The notes beneath the pieces are model-generated. The model searched no databases and had not been told where the DNA came from. It saw only the letters and a program-made list of their open reading frames with translations. From Pseudarthrobacter sp. SSS035 (GTDB taxonomy: Bacteria > Actinomycetota > Actinomycetes > Actinomycetales > Micrococcaceae), in NCBI RefSeq assembly GCF_023273875.1, contig NZ_CP096882.1:2294001-2358000 (forward strand): a stretch of 64,000 nt of DNA, read 5' to 3'. The position numbers were made by a program, and so were the translations under genes. Shown here one piece after another: positions 10,776 to 19,308 of the stretch (position 1 is the first letter of the stretch; each line of letters opens with the position of its first letter).

Positions 10776-10882
10776 TCTGCCTTAGGGCGACGCCTAAAAC
10801 CGCAAACAACATGGCGGTTATCTGACGTAGGCTTTCAAACGTCCGAACGGGACTGCAAAACTTCTTGGGGGAAGAACAACAC

Positions 10883-11026
10883 ATGGATATTGTCCTGTCG
10901 GCCGTTTTTGCGGCCATTTTCTTTTACGTCCTCTATGGGGTCATCCGGGCGGCGACGCGGGACGGAAACATTGCGGCCCGAAAGGCCGAAAAGGCTGACG
11001 CAACCCGAACTGACGGCTCTGTGTGA
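10883..11026 (+). CDS. Small single-span membrane protein, 47 aa
   Basis: A 48-codon gene starting MDIVLSAVFAAIFFYVLYGV, one membrane helix, followed by a charged tail rich in Lys, Arg and Ala. GGGGGAAG precedes the start. Its TGA is embedded in the GTG start of the DUF1990 gene (GTGTGA), so the two are translationally coupled. No family recognised. Confidence 0.65.
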   Translation: MDIVLSAVFAAIFFYVLYGVIRAATRDGNIAARKAEKADATRTDGSV

Positions 11027-11496
11027 CCAGCCCGGACTTACGGCCGTGGCCTCCCAGTGATCGCAAATACCGTCGGTCAGAAGTCACAGCCATAGTGGGA
11101 AGCGGCGACCTTGTTTGGCAGCGCGCTGCATCAGAGGTGCTCCGTTGGAAGGTAAAAACCGCGAGTGGTTTTGATGTGGACACCACGAGCCAGGTGTCCG
11201 CAGGCGACCGCGCGATCGTGACGGCCCGCGCGTTGGGCTTCACCGTTGTAGAACCGGTCGAAGTTGTGACTGTCGTGCAGGAGCCTGACCGAAGCGGGTT
11301 CTCCTACCGGACGATGCCAGGTCACCCCGTCGACGGCGAAGAAGCCTTCATCGTCGACCGCCGTGGCGACGACGTGCACCTCACCATCCGCTCCCTGACC
11401 CGGGCGGCCGCACGGCAGCCGTGGCGAGTGCTCTACCCACTCCTTCTGGTGGCGCAGCGAATCGTGCGGAGGCGATACCTGCGGGCTCTCCGATGA
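11023..11496 (+). CDS. DUF1990-family protein
   Basis: 157 residues, GTG start inside the stop of the small membrane protein gene. The features that place it in DUF1990 are VGSGDLVWQRAASEVLRWKV near residue 25, the central FTVVEPVEVVTVVQEPDR, and FSYRTMPGHPVDGEEAF followed by LTRAAARQPWRVLYPLLL. The family is predicted to have a START/lipocalin-like fold; its function is unknown. The C-terminal helix is basic and could lie on the membrane, in keeping with the coupled membrane protein. Confidence 0.8.
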   Translation: MTSPDLRPWPPSDRKYRRSEVTAIVGSGDLVWQRAASEVLRWKVKTASGFDVDTTSQVSAGDRAIVTARALGFTVVEPVEVVTVVQEPDRSGFSYRTMPGHPVDGEEAFIVDRRGDDVHLTIRSLTRAAARQPWRVLYPLLLVAQRIVRRRYLRALR

Positions 11497-11619
11497 ACTA
11501 GCGAACTAATCGCCGTGAAGGGTGACAGTTACCGTCGTCGCCTCATCCGCTGGAAACAAAACAGTATGGGGGGTTAAGATCCCCGTCGGTGCGAGATTGC
11601 CCTGCGTACGATCGTGAGT

Positions 11620-12081
11620 ATGAGTCGAGTTATCTTCATGTGCGGGCCGGCGGGCTCCGGCAAATCCGCTGTTGCCGGTCGCTTGGCGGCCGAAGGTATG
11701 GTCCGGCTGTCCTTTGACGAAGTGGCGTGGCAGATGGGACTCCGCATCATGCCCGTTGAGGAGGGCATCCAGCGGCAGATCGCGGCGGCGCTTAAGGCCC
11801 GCCTCCTAGATCTGGTCGCGTCAGGGGCAGATGTTGTTCTCGACTTTTCATTCTGGTCCAGGAGCATGAGGGAGGATTACCGTCTCCTGTTAACGCCGCT
11901 GGGTGTCGAGCCCGAGACCATCTACCTGGCCACGACCCGCGAAGTTGCACTTGCCCGCGTCCGCGCCCGCATGGCCGGCCACGCGGACGATTTCCAGTTG
12001 AGCGCTGAACTGGCGGCCGAATATTTCGACCACTTCGAAGTCTCCACAGCAGAGGAAGGTCCACTCACGGTCATTACGTAG
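11620..12081 (+). CDS. P-loop kinase-like ATP-binding protein (zeta-toxin/Cpt-like fold)
   Basis: 153 residues from ATG 11620; a GTG two codons earlier also works. The P-loop is MCGPAGSGKSAVAGRL, followed by LSFDEVAW and DVVLDFSFWSRSMREDY, the pattern of small nucleoside/antibiotic kinases and AAA_33 proteins. RARMAGHADDFQLS matches the arginine-rich lid. It probably phosphorylates a small molecule; the substrate is unknown. No antitoxin gene lies next to it, so a toxin role is not suggested. Confidence 0.8.
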   Translation: MSRVIFMCGPAGSGKSAVAGRLAAEGMVRLSFDEVAWQMGLRIMPVEEGIQRQIAAALKARLLDLVASGADVVLDFSFWSRSMREDYRLLLTPLGVEPETIYLATTREVALARVRARMAGHADDFQLSAELAAEYFDHFEVSTAEEGPLTVIT

Positions 12082-12145
12082 TGGCCCAATGATGGCGTTC
12101 ATGTTCGCCGATGCGACACCAGGTATCTACACCGGCAAGGCGTTT

Positions 12146-12601
12146 CTAACTCTCGTACTCGAAGCGTTTGACGAGCAGTTCCTCGGCCGGAGCAAACCCG
12201 TACCTGGCATAGAAGGTCTTTGATTCGGCTGAGGGGGAGAGGACGATCCGGGCTGCCTTGATGCTCTGTGAGAACTGACTAGCCGCCTCCAATAGCTGGC
12301 CTCCCACTCCACAGTTGCGATAGTCGGCAGCAACGAAGGCGTTCCCGAGATACACCCAGCAGGTCGACTTCTTGCCGGGTTTAGGCATCCGCTCAAAGAC
12401 CATGAGATTCAGCATTCCGATAAGCGTGCCGTGCAGATCTGCGACGAACATGGTGCGCGCGTTATTTTCCTGCCAGGCTCGGTAGTCAGTCTCGAAGTCC
12501 GGATCCTCGGTCGATACCCCTGTTTGCTCTGCAACCCACGCGGCCCGCAGACGGATGAGGCTGGGCGTATCAGCGGTGGTTGCCTGTCGAATGATGAGCA
12601 T
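12146..12601 (-). CDS. GNAT-family N-acetyltransferase
   Basis: 151 residues from ATG 12601 (MLIIRQATTADTPSLIRLRA); an upstream GTG in frame would add 15 residues with no sign of conservation. The acetyl-CoA site is seen as VYLGNAFVAADYRNCGVGGQ, then FYARYGFAPAEELL, the usual end of the fold. Substrate unknown. It lies 13 bp from the SDR remnant, on the same strand. Confidence 0.82.
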   Translation of the reverse strand: MLIIRQATTADTPSLIRLRAAWVAEQTGVSTEDPDFETDYRAWQENNARTMFVADLHGTLIGMLNLMVFERMPKPGKKSTCWVYLGNAFVAADYRNCGVGGQLLEAASQFSQSIKAARIVLSPSAESKTFYARYGFAPAEELLVKRFEYES

Positions 12602-12614
12602 CCGCCTACTGTAG

Positions 12615-13118
12615 CTACCAGGGGAGGTCCCGTTCCCCGAGCGCACAGAACCGGGGCGAGGTGCGGTCGCCAGAGTCGACGAGTTCTCTCAGTTGCGCAG
12701 CAGCAGTGCGAGGATCCTTGGATGCGTCGGCCTGTCCCATGTCCGTGGCCAGTTTCCCAGTGTGCACTGCCCAGCAGCGGACCCGCCCCTGACGGTCCTG
12801 AGCCAGCGCGATGGTCAGCATGTTCTGCGCCGCCTTGGACATCTTGTAGGCATAACTTGTGGACAGGTCCGCGAACGTACCGCTGGTCTGGGCCGACAGG
12901 GAGCCCAGGCGAGAGGTCACGTTGACGACGATCGGATCAGGCGCCGCCAGCAGGTTTGGCAACAGGAACTGCACCAGTCGCAACGGACCCGCGGCGTTTA
13001 CGTCGACCGCGTTCAAGACCCCATCGGCTGGAATCGATCCCAGCTCATCATGGGGCGCTCCTTGGGCCGCGTTGTTGATCAGCAAATCGACGGGGCGGCC
13101 GTCCAGGACTTCCAGAAG
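12615..13118 (-). pseudogene. Short-chain dehydrogenase remnant lacking its N-terminal Rossmann half
   Basis: 167 codons of an SDR: PVDLLINNAAQGAPHDEL (NNAG motif), VVNVTSRLGSLSAQ, then the active-site YKMSK (Tyr-x3-Lys) and a normal C-terminus. The glycine-rich cofactor motif and about the first 75 residues are gone. The frame opens directly after the TAG that ends the lipoprotein gene at 13119, and the two are in the same frame. The only start would be a TTG or similar inside the domain. A deletion that joined the genes is the simplest reading. Confidence 0.8.
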
Positions 13119-13652
13119 CTACGAAGCGGGGACGAGCCTGAAGGCATAGCGTCCGTCTGGGCCGCTGCCGGGATTCATGGTGAAGTCTGCACCGTCGGTG
13201 TCCAGCTTCACTTGCGCCGCGAACACCCCGCCGTCGCACGCGACACGGACTGGATCCAGAACGGCGGCGCCTGCCCAGCTCGCCACTGACAACTCGACGC
13301 CGGTGGGTCCTTCGCACAGGAAGTGCAGTTCGTAATTGCCGGGCTTGGCCGTCATCCCAAAGCCGGTGGTTGAATTCGAACTGGCGCTGCCCGCCACTTG
13401 GCCGGGCAGCGCCGGTTTCAGCTGCTGAGATGACCAGTCACTCATGTCTTCGAGCGATGATGCCCGCGGGTCGCTGTTCGGCGCCGAAGTAACGCCGGTT
13501 GACCGGGGCTGCGCCGTTGCGCCTTGGGACGAGGAGCCAGCTGCACCCTCAGCCGGGCCACCGTACTCACAGCCCGACAGCGACACCACCAGTGCGGCCG
13601 AAACGAACAGGACCCGTGTGCGCTGAGTCTGCGTCCCCCAAAGAGCTGACAT
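13119..13652 (-). CDS. Lipoprotein of unknown function
   Basis: 177 residues with a lipoprotein signal (lipobox VSLSGC, Cys28), a low-complexity Ser/Gly/Ala linker to about residue 85, and a globular C-terminal domain (GNYELHFLCEGPTGVELSV to YAFRLVPAS) that looks like a small beta-sandwich. No function recognised. Its stop codon borders the SDR remnant in the same frame, so the 3' end sits at a rearrangement. Confidence 0.8.
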   Translation of the reverse strand: MSALWGTQTQRTRVLFVSAALVVSLSGCEYGGPAEGAAGSSSQGATAQPRSTGVTSAPNSDPRASSLEDMSDWSSQQLKPALPGQVAGSASSNSTTGFGMTAKPGNYELHFLCEGPTGVELSVASWAGAAVLDPVRVACDGGVFAAQVKLDTDGADFTMNPGSGPDGRYAFRLVPAS

Positions 13653-13749
13653 GCCCCGAGCCTAAACCCCAGCCCAAAGGTCAATCCAGCGAACCGCCGA
13701 ATGCAATGAAGCCGTAGGCTCTGTATCCGTTCGCGGGCAATGCGGTCTG

Positions 13750-14391
13750 TTAGGGCAGCGCGCTGGCGTTGATGACGTTCCCGCCGTCGGCCGTGACGTA
13801 GCAGTCCACGCGCCGGTCGCCTGATTCCCAACTGGTGCTGCTGGGGTAGGCCCGCTGGAAGTTCAGCGTGTACTCGTTCGCCGCCGGTCCCAGCTTCGCC
13901 GCCTGGCAGGCCTCCAGGGCCTTGGCGGCCAGGGCCTCCCGGCCCGGATAGGAGCCGACGGCGGGGTAGCGGAAAACGGCCACAAGCTGGGCTGAGTGGC
14001 CTGCATCGCAGGCCACCACCGTTGACCGCAAAGCCTCGGGGTCAAAATCCTTGAAGCAGTCGCCCAGCCGGTAGTCCGGCGGCTCCACACCCTCACGGGG
14101 GAGCGGGAGCGGCGTGGCCAGGGGGGTGGGTGAGGTTTCCACGATCACGGAGCCGCCGTCGCCGGTCGTTTCCGGTGCCCCGGAATCCAGCCACGCGGCG
14201 AGCCACACCAGGCCTCCCACCACACCGAGCAGAACCACCACGAAGACAGTCTTCAGGAGCGTAGAAGCGACCCGCCGCGGCTTCCGCGCCGGGGGCTCCA
14301 CCGCAGTTGCCGGAAAAGCCACCTGCGGCAATCCGGCGGTGGGCGGAGCGGCAGGTTTGGGCGGGACGGGGCGCGGTTCCTGGTTGTCCAT
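13750..14391 (-). CDS. Septum-formation-family (PF13845-like) membrane protein
   Basis: 213 residues from ATG 14391 (MDNQEPRPVPPKP), with AGGAGGGG upstream. A cytoplasmic Pro-rich tail is followed by one membrane helix (residues 43-66, LLKTVFVVVLLGVVGGLVWL) and an extracellular domain. That domain has LGDCFKDFDPEALRSTVVAC and paired Cys residues (ACQAAK, DCYVT), the pattern of the actinobacterial Septum_form domain. The family name comes from one member; a division role here is not shown. Confidence 0.75.
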   Translation of the reverse strand: MDNQEPRPVPPKPAAPPTAGLPQVAFPATAVEPPARKPRRVASTLLKTVFVVVLLGVVGGLVWLAAWLDSGAPETTGDGGSVIVETSPTPLATPLPLPREGVEPPDYRLGDCFKDFDPEALRSTVVACDAGHSAQLVAVFRYPAVGSYPGREALAAKALEACQAAKLGPAANEYTLNFQRAYPSSTSWESGDRRVDCYVTADGGNVINASALP

Positions 14392-14666
14392 CCGGATACC
14401 CCTCCTGGGTTTCGCCTCGGGATGCTGGATTCTCCGGGGACCCGGATCGGCAGCTGATGAAGAGACTCTATCCAACAAAAAAGCCGGGAACCGTGCGCGT
14501 CGCGGCGGAAAGGGTACCCGACATGGCGTCCGCGCGCACGGGCCGGGGCGCACCGTGCGCGGAAAGCATGTAATCTAGGTGTTACGACAAATTGACCAAA
14601 CATTCCGGGGCCTCACCGATAGCCAAGGTGACCACCTCCGGTCCGAGTACAAAAGGGGGTCACGCC

Positions 14667-14900
14667 ATGGGGCGCGGCCGTCAAAAGGCAAAAGCTACCA
14701 AGCAGGCTCGGGATATTAAGTACTATTCCCCGAACACTGACTATTCGGCCCTTCAGCGAGAGCTCAAAGGTCCTGAAGGTCGTGCCACGAGCCATTTCGC
14801 GAATGACCCGGTTGAACCGGACTATTCGGCTTATGTGGATAAGTACGCGGACGATTTGGAAGAAGACGACGACGAGGTACACACCCGTCGGATCGGCTAG
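14667..14900 (+). CDS. DUF3073 protein
   Basis: 77 residues from ATG 14667 (MGRGRQKAKATKQARDIKYY) after AAAAGGGGG. The basic start, the central YSPNTDYSALQRELKG and the acidic tail EEDDDEVHTR are typical of DUF3073, a short protein conserved across actinobacteria and often found beside purM/purF, as here. Function unknown. Confidence 0.92.
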   Translation: MGRGRQKAKATKQARDIKYYSPNTDYSALQRELKGPEGRATSHFANDPVEPDYSAYVDKYADDLEEDDDEVHTRRIG

Positions 14901-15036
14901 TTGTTGCACGCCGGCCCCGCCGCAAGGTGCCCGGCCCCGCGACGCTGCAGTACGTTCGGACGCCGTTCGTTAGTACAGCGCTTCTTTTCAGCACCCCGGA
15001 TCCCAGCGGACCCGCGGTGCTGGCCTCAGTTATCAG

Positions 15037-15080
15037 GCCCGTTGCCTGCGCCGAAACCCGGTGCCGGCGGCGGGCTTTTT
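15037..15080 (+). terminator. Intrinsic terminator after the DUF3073 gene
   Basis: A 10-bp stem (GCCCGTTGCC / GGCGGCGGGC, two G-U pairs) with a long GC-rich loop is followed by TTTTT. It lies 137 bp past the DUF3073 stop on the same strand. The 230 bp between the two genes holds nothing else I can support. Confidence 0.6.
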
Positions 15081-15130
15081 GGTGTTGACTGGAGGCGTTG
15101 ATGCGTGTGCCGCCCGCGAAAGGACCTCCC

Positions 15131-15910
15131 ATGCCAGGAAACTCCTCATCCCCCAGCTACCGCCATGGTGAACCGTGCTGGGCTGACGTCCAGACCCGGG
15201 ACGTGGAAGCAGCCAAGGCCTTCTACACGGCGGTGTTCGGGTGGACCTTCAAGGACCTCCCCACGCCCGATGGCCGCAGCTATGCCCAGGCGTTCGCGGG
15301 GGAGGACCTGGTGGCCGTGGTGGCGCCGCAGAACCCGCACCAGGAATCTCTCGGCACGCGCGCCCAATGGAACATCTACTTCGCGGCCGAGGACGCCGGT
15401 GCGCTGGCCGAGGAAGTTCCCCACGCCGGCGGCGCTGTGCAGTTCGGCCCCGAGAAAGTGGCGGACACCGGCGTGATGGTGTTTGTGGATCCTCCAGGCG
15501 GCGGGACCACCGGCGTGTGGCAGCCCGGGACCCACACAGGCTCCGGCCGGTACAACGAGGCCGGTGCGCTGTCCTGGACGGAACTGCTGACGCCCGAGCC
15601 GCGGGCCGCCGTCGGGTTCTTCCAGCAACTGTTCGGCCACGAGGTGACCGAGTATCCCCAGGACGACGGCGGGACGTACAGCACGCTGATGGTGAACGGC
15701 GCGGAGGTGGCCGGGATCGTCGCGGCCGAGGCGCCTGCCAGATGGCAGATCTACTTCGGCGTCACCGACGTGGCCGAGGCCGTGCGGAAGGCCGTGGCGG
15801 CGGGGGCGGAAGTGCTGATCGCGCCGGAGCCGGATGACGACGATACTCCGGGCGCCACGGCCACCCTCCGGGACCCGCAGGGCGGTGAGTTCAGCCTGCT
15901 GGAGGTTTAA
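15131..15910 (+). CDS. Two-domain VOC (glyoxalase-like) protein
   Basis: 259 residues from ATG 15131 (MPGNSSSPSYRHGEPCW); an upstream TTG is less likely. Two VOC units are visible: WADVQTRDVEAAKAFYTAVF at the start and SWTELLTPEPRAAVGFFQQL at about residue 145. The form with two joined units is common for actinobacterial proteins annotated as hydroxylases or glyoxalases of unknown substrate. It ends convergent with purM across a hairpin. Confidence 0.85.
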   Translation: MPGNSSSPSYRHGEPCWADVQTRDVEAAKAFYTAVFGWTFKDLPTPDGRSYAQAFAGEDLVAVVAPQNPHQESLGTRAQWNIYFAAEDAGALAEEVPHAGGAVQFGPEKVADTGVMVFVDPPGGGTTGVWQPGTHTGSGRYNEAGALSWTELLTPEPRAAVGFFQQLFGHEVTEYPQDDGGTYSTLMVNGAEVAGIVAAEAPARWQIYFGVTDVAEAVRKAVAAGAEVLIAPEPDDDDTPGATATLRDPQGGEFSLLEV

Positions 15911-15917
15911 ACACGGA

Positions 15918-15951
15918 TGCCCCCCAGCCGCCAGTTGGCGGTTGCGGGGCA
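15918..15951. terminator. Bidirectional hairpin between VOC gene and purM
   Basis: TGCCCCcCAgCCGCC / GGCGGtTGcGGGGCA forms a long, nearly perfect stem with a 4-nt loop, between two convergent genes. It lacks a T run on either side, so it is a likely but weaker terminator. Confidence 0.55.
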
Positions 15952-15965
15952 CCCGAGGACGCGCT

Positions 15966-17135
15966 TTAGGCGTAGGCGTTGACCAAACGGACGGCGCCGC
16001 CGTCCACACCCTTGGCGCCCTGGACGTAGTCCGGACCGGACTTGAAGATGGAATCCGAGTCCGCGGTGACGGTGCCCATGATCCAGGACGGGACGCCGCG
16101 GTCATTGAGTCGGGCCACGGCGGCGTCTGCGGCTTCGGCGGACACGATGGCCACCATGCCCACGCCGAGGTTCAGCGTGCGCTCAAGGTCGGCCAGCGGG
16201 ACGTTGCCCAGCTCGGAGACCAGCTTGAAGATGGCCGGAAGCTCCCAGGTGGCGCGGTCCACGGTGGCCACGAGGCCCTGCGGCAGCACGCGGGCCAGGT
16301 TGGCGGCCAGGCCGCCGCCGGTGACGTGGCTGAAGCCGTGCACGGCTGCACCTCCGGCGGAGCCGCTGACCGGGAAGGCGCGGGCCAGGTCCAGGCAGTC
16401 TGCAGCGTAGACGCGGGTGGGCTCCAGTAGTTCCTCGCCCAGCGTGCGGCCGAGTTCGGAGACCTGGCGGTCCAGTGCCCAGCCGGCGTGGTTGATGACG
16501 CGGCGGACCAGGGAGTAGCCGTTGGAGTGCAGGCCGGAGGAGGCCATCCCGATCACAACGTCGCCGGCGCGGACGCGGTCCGGGCCCAGCAGGTCGGAAG
16601 CTTCAACAACGCCGGTGGCGGCACCGGCAACATCGTATTCGTGCTCGCCCAGCAGGCCGGGGTGCTCGGCGGTTTCGCCGCCCACCAGGGCGGTGCCGGC
16701 CACGGAGCAGGCCGCGGCGATGCCACGGACGATGTCCGCGATGCGCTCCGGGACAACCTTGCCGCAGGCGATGTAGTCAGTCATAAAGAGCGGCTCGGCG
16801 CCCACTACGACGATGTCGTCAACCACCATGCCCACCAGGTCAAAGCCGATGGTGTCGTGGATATCCATGGCCTGCGCGATGGCTACCTTGGTGCCCACGC
16901 CGTCGGTGGACGTGGCCAGCAGCGGGCGCTTGAAGGTCAGCAGGCGCGAGACGTCGTACAGGCCGGCGAAGCCGCCCACACCGCCGATGACGGAGGAATT
17001 GTGGGTGGCCTTCACGGCGCCCTTCATCAGTTCCACGGCGCGGTCGCCGGCTTCAACGTCAACACCCGCGGAGGCGTACGTGATGCCTGCGGGGATCAGT
17101 GGGCTGTTGCCGGCGGCGGGGGTTGCGGAAGTCAT
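15966..17135 (-). CDS. purM: Phosphoribosylformylglycinamidine cyclo-ligase (AIR synthetase)
   Basis: 389 residues; PurM converts FGAM to AIR with ATP, step five of purine synthesis. Seen are ITYASAGVDVEAGDRAVELM, GGVGGFAGLYDVSRL, the ATP/substrate segment LLATSTDGVGTKV, ALVGGETAEHPGLL and MASSGLHSNGYSLVRRV, all family hallmarks. An extended N-terminus and tail make it longer than the E. coli enzyme (about 345), which is usual for actinobacteria. The ATG overlaps the purF stop by four bases. Confidence 0.97.
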   Translation of the reverse strand: MTSATPAAGNSPLIPAGITYASAGVDVEAGDRAVELMKGAVKATHNSSVIGGVGGFAGLYDVSRLLTFKRPLLATSTDGVGTKVAIAQAMDIHDTIGFDLVGMVVDDIVVVGAEPLFMTDYIACGKVVPERIADIVRGIAAACSVAGTALVGGETAEHPGLLGEHEYDVAGAATGVVEASDLLGPDRVRAGDVVIGMASSGLHSNGYSLVRRVINHAGWALDRQVSELGRTLGEELLEPTRVYAADCLDLARAFPVSGSAGGAAVHGFSHVTGGGLAANLARVLPQGLVATVDRATWELPAIFKLVSELGNVPLADLERTLNLGVGMVAIVSAEAADAAVARLNDRGVPSWIMGTVTADSDSIFKSGPDYVQGAKGVDGGAVRLVNAYA

Positions 17136-18811
17136 ACGGACTCTTTCTTTTCAGCGCCGGGGGTGGTGGCTTCGTGGCGGATCGCGGGCACGTGGTCTTC
17201 TTCGGTGAGCAGGTTCTCGAACTCGGCGTCCGGTCCCGGATCGCAGCCGGTGGCGCCGGCCTTGTCCGCCGGGTCCTCCTCGGCGTCGATGGCCAGTGCC
17301 ACCGTTGCGCCGGGGAGCGCAGAGGGCGACGGCGTGAGGCCGCCGAGGTCGGTGCGCTCCAGCAGGTTCTTGCCCAGTTTGTCCGCGCCCGGGAGCGTGA
17401 TGGGGTACTGGCCGGTGAAGCAGGCGGTGCAGAGGCGCTCCCGCGGCTGCATGGTCGCGTTGATCATGCCGTCTTCGGAGATGTACGCCAGGGAATCGGC
17501 GCCGATGGCCTGGGAGATTTCCTCGATGGTGGCGCCGTTGGCGATCAGTTCCGCGCGGGAGGCGAAGTCGATGCCGTAGAAGCACGGCCACTTGACCGGC
17601 GGGGAGGAGATCTTGATGTGGACGGACGCGGCGCCGGCCTCGCGGAGCATCCGGACGATGGCGCGCTGGGTGTTGCCGCGGACGATCGAGTCATCCACCA
17701 CCACGACGCGCTTGCCACGGATCACGGACTCGAGGGCGTTCAGCTTGAGCCGGATGCCCAGCTGGCGCAGGGTCTGCGAGGGCTGGATGAACGTGCGGCC
17801 CACGTAGGAGTTCTTGACGAAGCCGTGCGCGAAGGGAATGCCGGATTCCTCGGCGTAACCCACGGCCGCAGGGGTGCCGGACTCCGGGACCGGGATGACG
17901 ATGTCCGCGTCCTGGGTGTTTTCGCGGGCCAGCTGGCGGCCCATCTCCACGCGGGACTCGTACACGGAGCGTCCCGCGATGGCGGCGTCCGGACGGGCAA
18001 GGTAAACGTATTCGAAAACGCAGCCGGCCGGCGTCGCCTCCGCGAAGCGCTTGGAACGAACGCCGTCCTCGTCGATGGCGATGAATTCGCCTGGCTCGAT
18101 TTCACGGATGAAGCTGGCGCCGACGGTGGCCAGGGCTGACTGCTCGGAGGCAACCACCCAGCCGCGCTCCAGCCGGCCGAGGACCAGCGGGCGGATTCCG
18201 TAGGTGTCGCGAGCTGCGTAGAGGGTGCCTTCGTCCATGAAGACGAAACAGAAGCCGCCCTTGATCTTCGGCAGCAGCTCCATGGCGGTCTGTTCGAGGG
18301 TCTTGCCCTCCTCGCCTTCGAGCAATGCCGTGACCAGGGCGGTGTCCGAGGTGTTGCCCTGCTTCATTTCGCCGCTGAGCTGGCCGCCGTTGCGTTCCAT
18401 GATCATGGCGTTGAGCTCGGCCGTGTTGGTCAGGTTGCCGTTGTGCGCCAGGGCAACCGTGCCGGTGCTGGTGGCGCCGAGGGTGGGCTGGGCGTTGGCC
18501 CAGTGGCTGGCTCCGGTGGTGGAGTAGCGGCAGTGTCCCACCGCCAGGTGCCCGGTCAGCGTGTTCAGCGTGGTCTCGTCGAAGACCTGGGATACGAGGC
18601 CCATGTCCTTGTAGACGTTGATCCGCTTGCCGTCACTGGTAGCTATACCAGCCGACTCCTGACCGCGGTGCTGCAATGCATACAGCCCGTAATAGGTTAG
18701 TTTTGCTACTTCTTCACCTGGTGCCCAGACCCCGAAAACGCCACAAGCGTCCTGAGGTCCCTTTTCGCCAGGGAGAAGATCATGAGAAAGTTTTCCATCG
18801 CCGCGTGCCAC
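17132..18811 (-). CDS. purF: Amidophosphoribosyltransferase PurF
   Basis: 559 residues; catalyses the first committed step of purine synthesis, PRPP plus glutamine to phosphoribosylamine. The GTG at 18811 begins a 22-residue leader before ACGVFGVWAP, where Cys23 becomes the N-terminal nucleophile after propeptide removal. The glutaminase part (YALQHRGQESAG) is followed by the PRPP-binding loop VVVVDDSIVRGNTQ. The last 60 residues are an acidic tail beyond the usual end. It overlaps purM by four bases. Confidence 0.97.
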   Translation of the reverse strand: MARGDGKLSHDLLPGEKGPQDACGVFGVWAPGEEVAKLTYYGLYALQHRGQESAGIATSDGKRINVYKDMGLVSQVFDETTLNTLTGHLAVGHCRYSTTGASHWANAQPTLGATSTGTVALAHNGNLTNTAELNAMIMERNGGQLSGEMKQGNTSDTALVTALLEGEEGKTLEQTAMELLPKIKGGFCFVFMDEGTLYAARDTYGIRPLVLGRLERGWVVASEQSALATVGASFIREIEPGEFIAIDEDGVRSKRFAEATPAGCVFEYVYLARPDAAIAGRSVYESRVEMGRQLARENTQDADIVIPVPESGTPAAVGYAEESGIPFAHGFVKNSYVGRTFIQPSQTLRQLGIRLKLNALESVIRGKRVVVVDDSIVRGNTQRAIVRMLREAGAASVHIKISSPPVKWPCFYGIDFASRAELIANGATIEEISQAIGADSLAYISEDGMINATMQPRERLCTACFTGQYPITLPGADKLGKNLLERTDLGGLTPSPSALPGATVALAIDAEEDPADKAGATGCDPGPDAEFENLLTEEDHVPAIRHEATTPGAEKKESV

Positions 18812-18900
18812 TGGTCGATTATCTCACGAGATGCGCTAAGACTTTTCCGCCGCCGGCTTTGTGACCGGGCCGGGGGCCGGCCGCAGGCGACGTGCAGCGG

Positions 18901-19209
18901 CTAAGCGCCGTCGTCGGGCTCTGAATCCGGAACCGCTTCCACGATGGCACGTTTCTGGCGCTTGACGCTTCGCCGGTCCAGCAGCAGGGCCACCACGGCG
19001 CCCAGCACCGCGCCGCCGGCGCCGAACATCACCAGGAAGAAGCCGAACACCGAGCCGCGCTCGAAGGATTCGTCACCGGGGAGACCGTATGCGACGGCGG
19101 CAGCCACCGCTGCGCCCACCAGGGCGCCGAGGATGAGGAACGGCACATATTTCGGTGCCCGGCGGACGGTGACCTCGCGGCGTTCAGCGGGGGTTTCTTC
19201 AAAAGCCAT
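18901..19209 (-). CDS. Two-span membrane protein, unknown function
   Basis: 102 residues from ATG 19209 (MAFEETPAERREVTVRRAP), two membrane helices (about 25-46 and 58-80) and charged ends. An in-frame longer form to 19260 would include part of the inverted repeat at 19238. The gene lies upstream of purF on the same strand, a place where actinobacteria often carry such a protein. No family function known. Confidence 0.75.
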   Translation of the reverse strand: MAFEETPAERREVTVRRAPKYVPFLILGALVGAAVAAAVAYGLPGDESFERGSVFGFFLVMFGAGGAVLGAVVALLLDRRSVKRQKRAIVEAVPDSEPDDGA

Positions 19210-19237
19210 GCCCTCTAGCCTACTCATCATTGGCGTT

Positions 19238-19292
19238 GCTCTATCACGTACAGCTGCCACAGCAGCCGAATGGGAACCGTAGGTGATAGAGC
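19238..19292. repeat. Inverted repeat with nested stem between two operons
   Basis: GCTCTATCAC (19238-19247) and GTGATAGAGC (19283-19292) are perfect 10-bp arms, with an inner stem (GCTGC/GCAGC) that extends the structure. It follows the four-gene signalling operon and precedes the membrane protein gene, so it could be a terminator, a leader structure or a protein site. Confidence 0.5.
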
Positions 19293-19308
19293 ATCCGGGG
19301 TGGGAGGG

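Noticed and set aside
10461..11060. A 199-codon plus-strand frame opposite the DinB-like gene
   Set aside because: Antisense shadow that runs into the small membrane protein gene out of frame; no domain or ribosome site.
11620..12081. Zeta-type toxin
   Set aside because: The P-loop fold fits, but there is no antitoxin gene next to it and small-molecule kinases share the same motifs.
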